From JAGWAJ01 sp965215155 (GTDB taxonomy: Bacteria > Acidobacteriota > Vicinamibacteria > Vicinamibacterales > UBA8438), in contig CBDCCY010000002.1 of the NCBI GenBank assembly GCA_965215155.1, positions 744,001-808,000 on the forward strand: 64,000 nt of DNA, given 5' to 3'. The translations under genes were made by a program, and so were the position numbers. Positions within the stretch are counted from its first letter, which is position 1. Every line of letters starts with the position of its first letter. The notes beneath the pieces were generated by a model, which made no database searches, was not told the DNA's origin, and worked only from the letters and a program-made list of their open reading frames with translations. Shown here piece by piece: positions 8,987 through 18,121 of the stretch.

Positions 8987-9352
8987 TTACAGGACATTAG
9001 CGGTGGTCAGCACCTCAACGACCACTGGGATCTCGACCATCCCTACGAGCGGCTGCTGGTCGACACGGCGGTGGCTCCGAGCGCGGCGGCCGTGCCCTGG
9101 ATCAATCCGCGGCTCCGGCCCGGCGAGGTGCGTCGCGTGCTGACCGGCATCCCGGGCAAGACGGGCGTCGTCTACACCCTGGACCGCGAGACGGGCGAGT
9201 TCCTGTGGGCGGCTCCGACGGTCACGCAGAATGTGATCGGCGGCATCGACGGCGCGACAGGCGCCGTGACCGAGAACGCCGAGGTGGTCTTCAACGGCTT
9301 CGGTGAGGCGGTGCTGGCCTGCCCGACGCTCGTGGGGGGCAAGGACTGGGAG
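8987..9352 (+). pseudogene. PQQ-dependent dehydrogenase, middle fragment (5' part of split gene)
   Basis: The frame reads DISGGQHLNDHWDLDHPYER, LTGIPGKTGVVYTLDRETGE and QNVIGGIDGATGAVTE, up to ACPTLVGGKDWE. These are typical blades of quinoprotein alcohol/glucose dehydrogenases, periplasmic enzymes that oxidise alcohols or sugars with pyrroloquinoline quinone. The N-terminal half and signal peptide are missing. The frame breaks exactly at the repeat GGACTGGGAG, and the matching C-terminal part lies at 49782-50268. Joining at the repeat gives GGKDWEAGAYSPLINTMYYP in frame, as expected for the family. Confidence 0.8.
9343..9352. other. attL: attL core repeat of the ICE
   Basis: GGACTGGGAG is repeated exactly at 49782-49791. 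The codon phase is identical in both copies (G GAC TGG GAG), so recombination leaves the PQQ dehydrogenase frame intact. Confidence 0.8.
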
Positions 9353-9438
9353 TCCGTTCGCGCAGAACGAGAACACTCAAAACCCCCGCATTCATTGGAT
9401 AAGGTGCTGGTCGGAAGAGGTCCGAAACGGTCAGAAAA

Positions 9439-9479
9439 CGGCTGGCAGAACCGGAAACGGCTGGCAGCACGGCTGGCAG
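9439..9479 (+). repeat. Left arm-type integrase sites (three copies of CGGCTGGCAG)
   Basis: Exact copies of CGGCTGGCAG start at 9439, 9458 and 9470. Matching copies sit at the opposite end of the element inside the last codons of the integrase gene. Clustered direct repeats near both ends are typical of arm sites bound by the N-terminal domain of tyrosine integrases. Confidence 0.6.
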
Positions 9480-9535
9480 TGCCGCGTTGCGCTTGCGCAG
9501 TGTAGCTCACGGGTAGCACTGATAGTGCACGGCGG

Positions 9536-9541
9536 TATAAT
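9536..9541 (+). promoter_or_regulatory. -10 box (TATAAT) before a short signal-peptide frame
   Basis: A consensus TATAAT lies 23 bases upstream of the ATG at 9565. The -35 region (near 9513-9518) is weak. With the strong ribosome binding site that follows, it indicates a formerly well-expressed gene. Confidence 0.4.
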
Positions 9542-9564
9542 TCGCAGAAAGAGAGGGGAGGTCA

Positions 9565-9684
9565 ATGCACTTGCGATGCATCGTGGCTGCTCTGCTGCTG
9601 CTCGTCCTTGCGGCCGGATCGTCGGACGGCGGCTGTCCGGCGTCTCGCCTGACATTCACCAGCCGAGCGTGCCCCGGCCCATGA
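9565..9684 (+). CDS. Short secreted peptide or truncated 5' gene end
   Basis: The 39-codon frame begins MHLRCIVAALLLLVLAAGSS, a clear signal-peptide hydrophobic core. It has an excellent ribosome binding site (GGGGAGG, five bases before ATG) and a TATAAT upstream. After about residue 25 the frame overlaps the 3' end of the opposite-strand barrel fragment and then stops. It is most likely the surviving 5' end of a larger exported protein whose body was lost by rearrangement, though a genuine small peptide cannot be excluded. Confidence 0.35.
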   Translation: MHLRCIVAALLLLVLAAGSSDGGCPASRLTFTSRACPGP

Positions 9685-10078
9685 CCCCGTTGCTGGCTTC
9701 GCCCTGCATCGGCATCTCCCGCCGCTGCGCGTCGACACCCAGCTCGAAGTTCAGCTTGCCCCGGTCGAGCACCCCGAGGGCGTAGCCGACCCCGGTAGTC
9801 CCGGCCGTACTGCGAGGTCGTCAACCCGACCCGCGGCGTCCCCACCAGGCGCGCGCCCACCGGCAGCCCGTAGCCCACCTCGGCGTTGAGTTGTCCGCCG
9901 GCCCCGTACATCTGGTGCGAGCCCATGCCGTAGGCCATCTGGTTGTTCCACAGCGTCTCGGCCCCGCCCTGCGCCGAGCCGCCCCTCGACGGGGACACCC
10001 GCGCCGTCAGCCCGAGCGGGCTCGACGGGGTCGGATCCCACCCCAGCGACAGCGACATCCCACGCCGCATCGCAGCCG
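9656..10078 (-). pseudogene. Outer-membrane beta-barrel (autotransporter-like) C-terminal fragment, frameshifted
   Basis: One frame reads MSLSLGWDPTPSSPLGLTAR, ETLWNNQMAYGMGSHQM and NAEVGYGLPVGARLVGTPRV, up to TTSQYGRDYR. After a single-base shift near 9808 it continues GYALGVLDRGKLNFELGVDA and ends VMGRGTLGW followed by a stop. Alternating amphipathic strands and a terminal aromatic residue fit the C-terminal barrel of autotransporter-domain proteins, which sit in the outer membrane. No start or passenger domain is present, so this is a remnant. Confidence 0.55.
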
Positions 10079-10221
10079 CATCCGATCGCATCCGGCGGCC
10101 TCCGCGCCCGCTTCGCTCCTCTACCTCTACCTGTTCGGACGGGAACTCGGCCGGTTCAGTCGCCCCGCGAGCGTGGCCGGCATCGTGCCTGAACGCCGCC
10201 CGAACCAAGCGTCTACGTCGC

Positions 10222-10410
10222 GCACGGTCGAGCACGGCCGTCAACGGCTTCGCCGTCCTCCGCGTGCGCTTCGGCCTTCCAGGGTGACTGCCGCGCCCGA
10301 CCGTGCGGGAAGTCGTTTGCGGGCCAGCCGGAAAGGCTGGCCCTCGTTCCAGGACGAGGAAATGCCGTGCCGGAGCGCCGCTCTGTTGTCGCGCATCGCG
10401 GAGAACCGGA
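10222..10410 (+). repeat. Dispersed hairpin repeat, copy 2
   Basis: It is a diverged copy of the repeat at 5671-5843. It begins GCACGGTCG, contains GACTGCCGCG and CCGACCGTGCGGGAA, and then the hairpin CCAGCC-GGAAA-GGCTGG. The stems are kept while loops differ in length. Function unknown. Confidence 0.45.
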
Positions 10411-10455
10411 TCCGGCTGTCAACGGTCGCCCAAAAGGGGGTCATTCTGCACGGGA

Positions 10456-10659
10456 GGTCGACCACAACATGTAGGGGGTGCAGGGGTAGGCATCGTCGGC
10501 AAGAGCCAGCCTGGACGAGCGTGCGCGGAGCCGGCGTCAAGGCCGTCAGCCCCGCGAAGCGGGGGCGGAGCGTAGCGACGCGCCTTGACGCCGGTGAGCA
10601 CACGCGCACGCTGTTGGTCTGACGATGCCACCGGAGGCCACAACATCCTGTGGTCGACC
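10456..10659. mobile_element. MITE-like element related to the ISL3 copies
   Basis: The segment is about 204 bp with 11-bp terminal inverted repeats GGTCGACCACA (10456-10466) and TGTGGTCGACC (10649-10659). Its centre (about 10510-10620) closely matches the subterminal sequence of the 1579-bp ISL3 elements. Shared stretches include GTGCGCGGAGCCGGCGT, GCCGTCAGCCCCGCG and GCGGGGGCGGAGCG, and it also has a perfect CCGGCGTCAAGGC/GCCTTGACGCCGG stem. The termini differ from those ISL3 copies, so the parent would be a related but distinct IS. Confidence 0.5.
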
Positions 10660-11137
10660 CGAGGGCAGATTTGTTCGATTTTACAAGAGCGCCAACATCC
10701 GGCCGCATCGACCACGACCGAGGCCACGTCGCGCAAGCCAACGTCGAGAACTGCAACGGCCAGCACAGACCGCACATCGAGGCAAAGGGAATTGTCAGCA
10801 CCGAACGGAGACGGGCGCGGGAAGAGGATCAGAGGATCAGAGCACCAGCGGCGACCACGAGATCGCCAGCAGCAGGGAGCCGAGATCGCCCGCCGAGGAT
10901 GCCGAATAGTGCCGCGTCAGACCGTGACCGCATCCCTGTGACTGAGTCACAAGCGCCGTCACACCCAAGCACAGACCAGAAACAGCCATCTCAGCGTGTA
11001 AGTTGACCGACCTCACTGATTACGCTGAACTTACAGCCGAAGTTACACGAACGCCGCCGAGAATTCCCCGTATTCATTGACCGAACCGTACCTCCAGGAG
11101 CCATGTACGGATCCATAAATGGGGTCGGGGAAAAGCC
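10660..11137. other. Non-coding, with inverted GTGTAAGTT motifs
   Basis: No gene is seen. TGTAAGTT (10997-11004) and AACTTACA (11028-11035) are inverted, and a third copy, AGTTACAC, follows near 11041. Similar GTGTAAGTT words occur at 60235-60330. Confidence 0.35.
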
Positions 11138-11223
11138 GGGAGCGACCCCCACGAAACTGGTGTTTCGTGGCCCCGACGGACGTGTCTGGTTACACGCCCG
11201 CCAGGACTTCCGGGGTCGCTCCC
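11138..11223. repeat. GGGAGCGACC cloverleaf-like repeat, copy 1
   Basis: An outer 12-bp stem, GGGAGCGACCCC (11138-11149) with GGGGTCGCTCCC (11212-11223), encloses two smaller hairpins, ACGAAAC-TGGT-GTTTCGT and CGTGT-CTGGTT-ACACG. A second element with the same outer sequence and the same two-hairpin plan lies at 54802-54884. Confidence 0.55.
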
Positions 11224-11350
11224 GGTGGCAGTTTTCCCATTCGGGAAGGAGCCCGGACGCGATGCGCCACATATCGTCTGCCGGATTCCGATCCGTCGGC
11301 ACGTTGAACACTGTGCCCTCGCCCGCGCGCTCAGCTGGACGCACGCACGG

Positions 11351-13462
11351 TCACTCCCCGACCCGCAGGTCGTCCAGGAACTCCGAGCCCGGATCGACGC
11401 CGGTCACCAGTAGCCGGTCTCGTGCGCGGGTGCAGGCAACGTAGAGGAGATGCCGCTCGGTGCCGTAGACCTCCTCAAGATCCGCGCCATCTCCGACGCG
11501 TTCGATCCGGGTCTGCAGAGGAATCACCTCCTCGTCGCAGGCGGCCACCGCGACCGCCCGGAACTCCAGTCCCTTGGCGAGGTGCATCGAGCCGACCGCG
11601 ACCGCCCCGGACACGCCGCCGGACCCCTCGTCGAGCTGCACGGATCGCATCCCCGCTGCCTGCACCGCCGACAGCGCCCGCTCGATCTGTTCCGGCGACC
11701 TGACGAACACACCGATTGCCTGCGGCGCGTAGCCCTCCCGCTGTCGCTCCCGAAGCCAGCCCGCGATGGCCTCCATCTCATCCTTCGGTGTATCGAAGGT
11801 CCTGACGTCGGGCGCCGGTCCGTTGAACACCGAGACCGTTGCTTTCCGTCGCTCCGCGTTCCCGTCAACGTCGGCCAGCTCGGCCGGGAGGAGCTGGTCG
11901 GCCTGTCGCCGGATCTGATGCGACGTGCGGTAGTTGATCCGCAGCGTGTGGGAGCGCCCGCGCACGTCGACACCGAGCGCCCGCCATGAGAACGGCGTCT
12001 GGAAAATCCGCTATCCGAGATCCCCGGCGAAGAACAAGCTGTTTGGCGAGCCCCCGCCAAGGGCCGCCAGAAACCGCAGCTCCGCGACGCCGACGTCCTG
12101 GGCCTCGTCGATCACGCAGAAGTCGAACGGTGAATGCGCAGCTTCTGCGATGCTCACCGCCAGCCGGGCGAACATGCCGGGCTCCGTCAAGCTTCCCTGT
12201 TCGGCAAGCGCCGACTGGACCCGCCAGAAGATCGACCAGAGCAGCTCCCGCTGCTTCTCGGACAACCGGGTCTTCCGGCCGAGCCGCTGCACGTCGCGGT
12301 AGTCATCCCAACTCGCGAGCTGCCAGGCGTCGACCACCGTGCTCCATTCCGTCCAGAGGAAGTGGGCACCGAAACGGTGACCTTCCACACCAGCGGCCGC
12401 CTGCCGGAGCAGTTCCCGGATGTCTTCGTCCGTCGCTAGGTTGAGGCGGCCGACGTTCGCCGCGTAGAGGCGCCACCCGATGCCGCGCATCGATTGCACC
12501 TCAAGACGCTCGGCGAGCTTTGGCTCGTTGCCGATGAGGCGCTTGAGGCGCGTTCGTAGCGCGGCGGCCAGCGCATCGGAGAAGGTGGCCAGCAGCACGC
12601 GGCTCTCCGGATGTGCTCGCGCCAGATGCACCGCCCTGTGGAGCGCCACGATGGTCTTGCCGGTGCCGGCCGAGCCCGAGACGCGCGCCGGGCCGCGGTA
12701 CTCCCGTTCGACAAGTTGCCGCTGGGCCGGGTGCAGAAAGACGGTCCACTTCTCCCAGGGGTAGTCGAGCGCTCGCTCCAGCGCCTCCACGTCCGCTATT
12801 ACCCGGAAGCGGCGCTGCGCGTCCGGATGCGCGAATGGATCGGTGCCCGCCACGGCAGGCACCGGACGGTCAGGCGCACCGCCGGTTGCAAGCTGCAGCA
12901 GCGCCTCGGCGGCCTCGCCCGGCAGGTGATCGGCGAGGTCGAGGAGCGTGTTCTCTGTCGCGGTCCGCACGTCGTCCAGCCACTCGACCGGCACGCCGTA
13001 GCCGAGCAGGTCGTCGTCCGACGCGCCGGCGAAGATCGCGGTCCGCGCCGCCGTTGGTCCGCCAGCCACGGCGCCTTGGCTGGACGCCGGGATGTCCACC
13101 TCTACATACCGTGGGACCTGAATCTCACGAACCGTCTCGCGGATCTCGACGAGTTGCGCAGCTCCTGTCGTCGGATGCCGTTCCAGCCGCCGTCGTTCCG
13201 CCCACTGATACGCGGCGTCGTGATGATCGACGTAGCAGAGCAGCAAGCTGGAAGCCGTGCGGTGGACGATCAGCCGGATGTCGCGACTGACCCGAACGGA
13301 CCAGAAGTCCTTGTCCTTCGCCCGGTCGACCTGGTGCAGCTTCAGGCCCGGATGCGCCGGGTTCATCTGCAGGTCGAACGCCGCGGTCTTGACCGCCTTC
13401 TGCTCGTCGCCGGTCAGCCTGGCGAGGCCGTCGGTGAAGGTATCGGCGATGCGAAACTGCAT
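11351..13462 (-). pseudogene. RelE-like domain fused to UvrD/Rep helicase, interrupted by an in-frame TAG
   Basis: The frame is 704 codons with one TAG at 12011-12013. Residues about 1-85 resemble a RelE/ParE fold (FWSVRVSRDIRLIVHRT, LLLCYVDHHDAAYQWAERR). The helicase part has Walker A SGSAGTGKT, Walker B CVIDEAQDV and FFAGDLG. After the TAG it continues RIFQTPFSWRALGVDV, then LRINYRTSHQIR, motif V-like HLAKGLEFRAVAV and motif VI LLYVACTRARDRL. A Gln codon (CAG) in place of TAG would restore the family sequence DLGQRIFQTPFSWRA. It is the last gene of the leftward defence block; a DNA-unwinding role in defence is inferred. Confidence 0.72.
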
Positions 13463-13465
13463 CCC

Positions 13466-13662
13466 TCAAGGTCCATGGTCGTCGCGGCGCGCACCCTCGC
13501 CCGCCGGTTGCGCGGCCGCGTCGTCCGGGGGCGCCACGCGTCGCGGCGGGTACCGCACGTCGAGACCAGATTCGGCCTGTCGCTGGCGGATGCGCTGGAA
13601 GATCACCATGTCGCAAAGATAGTCGATGCCGCTCGCCGCTCACACCCGGAGAACTCCTTCAT
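13466..13662 (-). pseudogene. Possible small gene before the helicase, frameshifted
   Basis: One frame from ATG 13662 reads MKEFSGCERRAAS. After a one-base slip it continues as SGIDYLCDMVIFQRIRQR, then LDVRYPPRRVAPPDD, ending three bases before the helicase start. The second part has normal codon use and could stand alone from ATG 13609 (47 residues). No family is recognised. It may be a small partner between the ABC-3C ATPase and the helicase. Confidence 0.3.
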
Positions 13663-13730
13663 CACCTCAGCGCCGAGGACTCTGGCCGTCGATGGATGCG
13701 AGATGTCGACACAACACGCTACGGTACTCC

Positions 13731-15524
13731 TCAATTGAATCTGATGCCGAATAGTCCGCCCGTCTCGGTCGCGTCCGTCAACCTGGGTTCGACCACGTGA
13801 TCCCGCACGTCGAATCCCTCGGTAAACCCCTCCGCCGGCACGGAATCCGAGTTGATTGTGACGATGTACTGGAAGCCGCCGGCTTCGGCCCTCTGCGCAC
13901 CCAGCTGCAGCGCCTTGGCCACTTGCCGTTCGTCCACACCATCGAAGAGATGACTGTCATGGATCAGGAATCCCGGCCAACGCCCGCGTCGACCGCAGAT
14001 CTCCATCAACATGAAATCGAAGCAGAAGATCTGCATGTTCGTGATTCCCTTGCTGCGTTCCGCCTCAATATGCACCTCGAACCGCGGGCCGTTGGGTGTC
14101 TCGGAAATGGTCAAGCTGCCCGCGCGCTCATAGAGAGACCGCGAGAGATCCTCAAAGCACAGGATGACCTCGCGCACGATGTCGTCACGCTCGTGGATGT
14201 CGTCACGCAAGGCCTTCACCAAGCGTGCGCGCTCCAGGTCCTGCTCAGTCTTCGTCCTGTCGAGTCGTTCGGCAGTCGCGAGCTTCTGCTTCAGCATTTC
14301 GACATCCGCCTCGGCTCTCCCGAGCTCCTCCCGCAGTCCGGTATAGTGCTCGAGTGCGCCTCCCGCCTTGAGCACACCCATGATCTGTGCGCGCCTCCCG
14401 TCGAGGCGGTCTTTCCGCAGGTCCCGCTCGGCGACCCGCTCTTGCGCACTCTCGATCTCCGCACCGAGATGCGCGCGTCGATTCTCGATGATGGTGCGGT
14501 GGAACCGCTCGACCTCCGCAATCCGCCTGCGCGGCAACTCCGGCAGGACGATGCCGGCCTCGGCATACAGCTTGGCCAGGTCCTGCGTGTCCGGTGCGCT
14601 CTCCATGGCCAGCGATTCCTGCAACTCGCGGATCAGATCGTGATCGACAACGTTCTCGAGGTTCAGGCTGTCGATCTCGCCGGTAGTCCTGCTGGCCTCG
14701 AGTTCCAGCTCCTTGTATTCCGGCACGACATGGAAGGAATCGAGTCTCCCGCGCAGGCGATTTGCCCGATCTTCCGCAACCGCCAGTCTGGTGCGCAGCT
14801 CGGCCGCATTGCCGACATACGGCCCAAGTTCACCGGTTCGGGCAGCTTTGCGAAGCTCCTTCGTGACCTTCTCCCGATCGCGCAATTCCTGAAAGCGAAC
14901 CGGAATCGACCAGTCCAATCCCAGCAGATAGCAGACCGTCACCTGCCGATCCCATAACTGCTGCATCGTCGAGTGCTGCATCGGATTCTGGAAACCTCCG
15001 CCTTCCTGTCTTCGGGCCACGAACGAGAAGAGCGAACGAAACGTAGGATTGAACCGCTCGGCGCCGCCATCGTCAACCGGCAGCCCAAACCAGACGGCGC
15101 CAAGAGCGCTCTTCCACTGCTCGTTCGAGAGCACCTGCCGATGCACAGCCGGTGGTGACGCTTCTTCTCCGCGGAACAGCGGCGGAGCTTCCGTCGATGC
15201 AACCAGCCATTCTCCAGGGTCGCCGGCAATGCCGATACGGCTCGGCTTCTGGCCGCTCCGGGAGATGTAGCAACTCTTCCCGCCCATGTCGACGGTCGCC
15301 GTGAACGTCCAGCCCCGCAGAGCTTCCGATCGAAAGATCCCGGTCGGCCTGGCGTCTGCGCCGAACAGGAAATGGACCAGCTCGACGAAGCTGGTCTTGC
15401 CCGCGCCATTGCGCGACTGACGATCGCTCGCGCCCCGGCTCTTGTCGGCGAGGATGACGTTCAGCCCCGGACCGAACGTGAGCGTCTTGAAGGACTCGCG
15501 GTCGCTGCCCACTGAGCGGATCAT
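13731..15524 (-). CDS. ABC-3C system ATPase (DUF2326 family, RecN/SMC-like)
   Basis: A 597-residue P-loop ATPase. The N-terminus has LTFGPGLNVILADKS and the Walker A SRNGAGKTSFVELV. The centre (about residues 190-420) is predicted coiled coil with heptads such as RTRLAVAEDRANRLRGRL and LGRAEADVEMLKQKLATAER. The C-terminus has the DUF2326 signature MQIFCFDFMLMEICGRRGR followed by the Walker B-like FLIHDSHLFDGV. In ABC three-component (ABC-3C) systems such ATPases are proposed to sense invading nucleic acid and license a nuclease-like effector. Its ATG overlaps the stop of the middle component (ATGA), confirming one operon. Confidence 0.85.
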   Translation of the reverse strand: MIRSVGSDRESFKTLTFGPGLNVILADKSRGASDRQSRNGAGKTSFVELVHFLFGADARPTGIFRSEALRGWTFTATVDMGGKSCYISRSGQKPSRIGIAGDPGEWLVASTEAPPLFRGEEASPPAVHRQVLSNEQWKSALGAVWFGLPVDDGGAERFNPTFRSLFSFVARRQEGGGFQNPMQHSTMQQLWDRQVTVCYLLGLDWSIPVRFQELRDREKVTKELRKAARTGELGPYVGNAAELRTRLAVAEDRANRLRGRLDSFHVVPEYKELELEASRTTGEIDSLNLENVVDHDLIRELQESLAMESAPDTQDLAKLYAEAGIVLPELPRRRIAEVERFHRTIIENRRAHLGAEIESAQERVAERDLRKDRLDGRRAQIMGVLKAGGALEHYTGLREELGRAEADVEMLKQKLATAERLDRTKTEQDLERARLVKALRDDIHERDDIVREVILCFEDLSRSLYERAGSLTISETPNGPRFEVHIEAERSKGITNMQIFCFDFMLMEICGRRGRWPGFLIHDSHLFDGVDERQVAKALQLGAQRAEAGGFQYIVTINSDSVPAEGFTEGFDVRDHVVEPRLTDATETGGLFGIRFN

Positions 15525-15766
15525 GGTCCTGCCCTGCGGATCACACCGCGCTCGAACTCTATGGCGTGTATCATGTACAGCAGATCGAGCGCAAGCACGA
15601 ACCACCGGTAGTCGACGACGGCGCTGGCGTCGTCGATGGACCGGCGGCGACGGACGGCGTCCCAGAGTTTCGACATCGTCATCGGCCGTTCCAGTGTGCC
15701 GATCACCTCCCCTCCCAAGCCGATCAGACACCGATCAGGCCGAATGTGCTTGGTCGGCAGTATCAT
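15521..15766 (-). CDS. ABC-3C middle component (MC6-like)
   Basis: An 81-residue protein reading MILPTKHIRPDRCLIGLGGE and TLERPMTMSKLWDAVRRRR, then DYRWFVLALDLLYMIHAIE and ERGVIRRA. This matches middle component 6 of ABC-3C systems, a small winged-helix-like adaptor. The start is chosen for that conserved MILPTKHI beginning. The gene overlaps the effector gene upstream by 32 bases and the ATPase gene downstream by 4. Confidence 0.82.
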   Translation of the reverse strand: MILPTKHIRPDRCLIGLGGEVIGTLERPMTMSKLWDAVRRRRSIDDASAVVDYRWFVLALDLLYMIHAIEFERGVIRRAGP

Positions 15767-16542
15767 TCCCCTCCTCCGGATCCTCGAAAATGTCGCACCG
15801 CTCGAAGAAATAGGAAAGAACCGCCAGCACGGCGGCTTGGCGCACCGGCTCGCCGCCCATGCCGGCATACTGCTGCAGATGCGCGAACACCTGATCCGCG
15901 GATCTGGCTTCATCGTTCAGTTCGGCGTACCGCCGCCGAAAGGCCTCCGCAATGCGTTCACCCAAATCCGGGCGTCGGTTCTTCGTGAACCACGTCTCGA
16001 CCAGAGCTTCCTTGCGCCGCCCAAGCCGAAGCAGAGCGGCCGCATCCGCCGAGAGCCGGTTCTTCTCCAGCTTGTTCCTCGAAGGCGGCGTGAGCGGTTC
16101 CTCACCTGGTTCGGGGTCCATGAACTGAAGCTGGTGGATGACCGGCTGGAGATCCGCCATCGCGAGCGTCTCCAATCCGGACTTCGACGGCGCGAAGCCG
16201 AACAGCGCCTGCTGATCCGCCAAGGGCAAACGATCAGCGAGCTTCTGTAACGCGGGCTCCGTCCACACCTCGATCACCACTTCCGGATGACCCTGTCGAA
16301 GGCGGTCAAGGAGCTGACCCGATGACGGCGGCAGCCCGCGCTCGTCGTTGTGGACCAGAACCCATTCCGCCATGGCACCTGCCCACTTCTCGCGCGCCCC
16401 GACGAAGTCCCGCTCGATCTTCGCGTTCAACCGCGCCTCCTTCATCTCGTACGGGGCGTAACACTGAAAGACGGTACGGGTGCTGATCCTTCGTCCATCA
16501 CACTTCAGATCGCCTCGATTTCCGTACGGACGAACCGCCTCG

Positions 16543-18121
16543 GCCTCGTCAGCAGAATCTGTGGGTGAGTTCTGGTTCGGGCAGGTCGCCAAGTGCATGA
16601 TACAAAGCGACTTCCAGTGCCGCGGAGGTGCGGAAGCCATACGCCCGTTTGGTGATCACTCTGGCCTTCCCGTTGAAGCCTTCGACAATGCCACTGGAGA
16701 ACTGCCCTCGGGCCCGGAACCAGTTCAGGATCAGGTCGCGGTGCGAGCGCAGCATGCGGGCCACCTCCTTCATCGGGTCGAGCCGCGAGCGCATCGTCCG
16801 AGTGCACCAGCGGTCGAGGAACCGGCCGGCCCAGTACGGCGACACGTAGCCCCACAGCGCTTGAAAGTCCTCCTTGAGCAGGTAGGCGCGAACCGTGCGC
16901 AGGTTGCGACGCACCAGCTCCGCAAGCCGGCCCCGCTGCTCGTCGCTGAGATTCTCCGGACGCTTGAGCAGGAGCCAGCGGCTGCGCTTGAGCACCGGCG
17001 CCCGGCCCGCGGCGGCGAGCTTCCGGGCCTCCGCCGCGCGCACCTCGTCGATCGCTTGCGAGAAATGGCTCATGATGTGGAAGCGGTCGAGCACCTGCAC
17101 GGCCTGGCCGGCGCGCTCGGCAACCACCTTCAGGTAGGGCTTCCACATGTCCGAGCAGACGAAATACAGCGCCGCGCTGCGTGCGGGGCCGAACCAGTCG
17201 AAGAAGCCCTCCAACGTCGCGGCCTTGCGTTCGCGGCCGACCCACAGCAGGCGCTTGCAGTGACCGTCGATCTGATAGACCAGCGTCAGGTAGCGTTGCC
17301 CGCGGCGGCGGGAGAGCTCGTCGACGCCGATGGCCTCGATGTTCGTGAGGTCGCGGTGCGCGAGGCCCCAGTCGACCGCCATGCGCACGGCCCGATAGAC
17401 GGTGTCCCAGGACGTGGGGAACGCCGCGGCGACCTCCTGCCACGACAGACGCCTGGCCCACCCGGCGAGGAACCAGGCGTAGGCGTCGGTCAGTCGGTGC
17501 TTGCCGGTGGCCCACGGCAGCGCCTCGACCCGTACGCCGCAGCGCGGGCAGTCGACGCGGCGCATCGCGTAGAGGAAGACCACGGGGATGTGCCACAGGG
17601 GCACGAAGTCGAAGCGCCGGACCGCCTGCGTGTCGTAGCCCGGGGCCCGGCGCCTGCACTGCGAGCACGTCGCGCGGGTCCCGGCGCGAGGCCGCACCCG
17701 AACCTCGAGGGTCAACTGCGGGTGCTCCACCAGCCGCACCGTCTCGTAGATGAACGACGGGTGCTTCTGGACCCGATTCAAGATACTCTTGAGTTGCATC
17801 CCGTTCCCCTTCCGCGTCGCTTGGCTGCTGCAACACCAATTGTCGCGGATTCCGGAACGGGATGCGTTTCCGATGTCGAGGCTGCGTTCTGTGCTTCGGG
17901 ACGGGCCATCGCCCTCCCGATACGGGCGTCGGGCATTTGGTCCTCGTCAGACGAGAGCCGGGGCGCTCGTGCGCGGAGCCGGCGTCCAGGCCGTCAGCCC
18001 CGCGCAGCGGGGGCGGAGCGGAGCGAAGCGCCTTGACGGCGGCGAGCACACGGGCACGCTGCCTCTTGTCTGACGAGGACTACCAGCCTCCGTTCTTACC
18101 CACAGATTCTGCGGAAGACCC
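16543..18121 (-). mobile_element. ISL3-family insertion sequence, copy A (1579 bp)
   Basis: The ends are GCCTCGTCAGCAGAATC (left) and the complement of GGGTCTTCCGCAGAATC (right), both followed by TGTGGGT. An 8-bp target duplication CCGCCTCG flanks it (16535-16542 and 18122-18129). The length is the same as copies B and C, and the sequence appears identical, so the insertion is recent. Confidence 0.93.
16549..17799 (-). CDS. tnpA: ISL3-family transposase, copy A
   Basis: A 416-residue protein. The N-terminal zinc-binding region has two Cys pairs (CSQC near residue 46 and CPRC near 84), followed by a helix-turn-helix region (RLSWQEVAAAFPTSWDTVYR). The DDE catalytic core shows GVDELSRRRG, then CSDMWKPYLKVV, and the C-terminal FNGKARVITKRAYGFR near the Glu of IVEGFNGK. 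The stop codon lies inside the terminal inverted repeat. It cuts and pastes the element. Confidence 0.95.
   Translation of the reverse strand: MQLKSILNRVQKHPSFIYETVRLVEHPQLTLEVRVRPRAGTRATCSQCRRRAPGYDTQAVRRFDFVPLWHIPVVFLYAMRRVDCPRCGVRVEALPWATGKHRLTDAYAWFLAGWARRLSWQEVAAAFPTSWDTVYRAVRMAVDWGLAHRDLTNIEAIGVDELSRRRGQRYLTLVYQIDGHCKRLLWVGRERKAATLEGFFDWFGPARSAALYFVCSDMWKPYLKVVAERAGQAVQVLDRFHIMSHFSQAIDEVRAAEARKLAAAGRAPVLKRSRWLLLKRPENLSDEQRGRLAELVRRNLRTVRAYLLKEDFQALWGYVSPYWAGRFLDRWCTRTMRSRLDPMKEVARMLRSHRDLILNWFRARGQFSSGIVEGFNGKARVITKRAYGFRTSAALEVALYHALGDLPEPELTHRFC

Noticed and set aside
7070..9505. An 811-codon plus-strand frame
   Set aside because: Most of it is antisense to the NERD-helicase; only its last part (8987-9352) is real sequence of the PQQ dehydrogenase.
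9500..9530. tRNA-like D-arm words (TAGCTCACGGGTAGCA)
   Set aside because: No acceptor stem, anticodon arm or T-arm can be placed around it.
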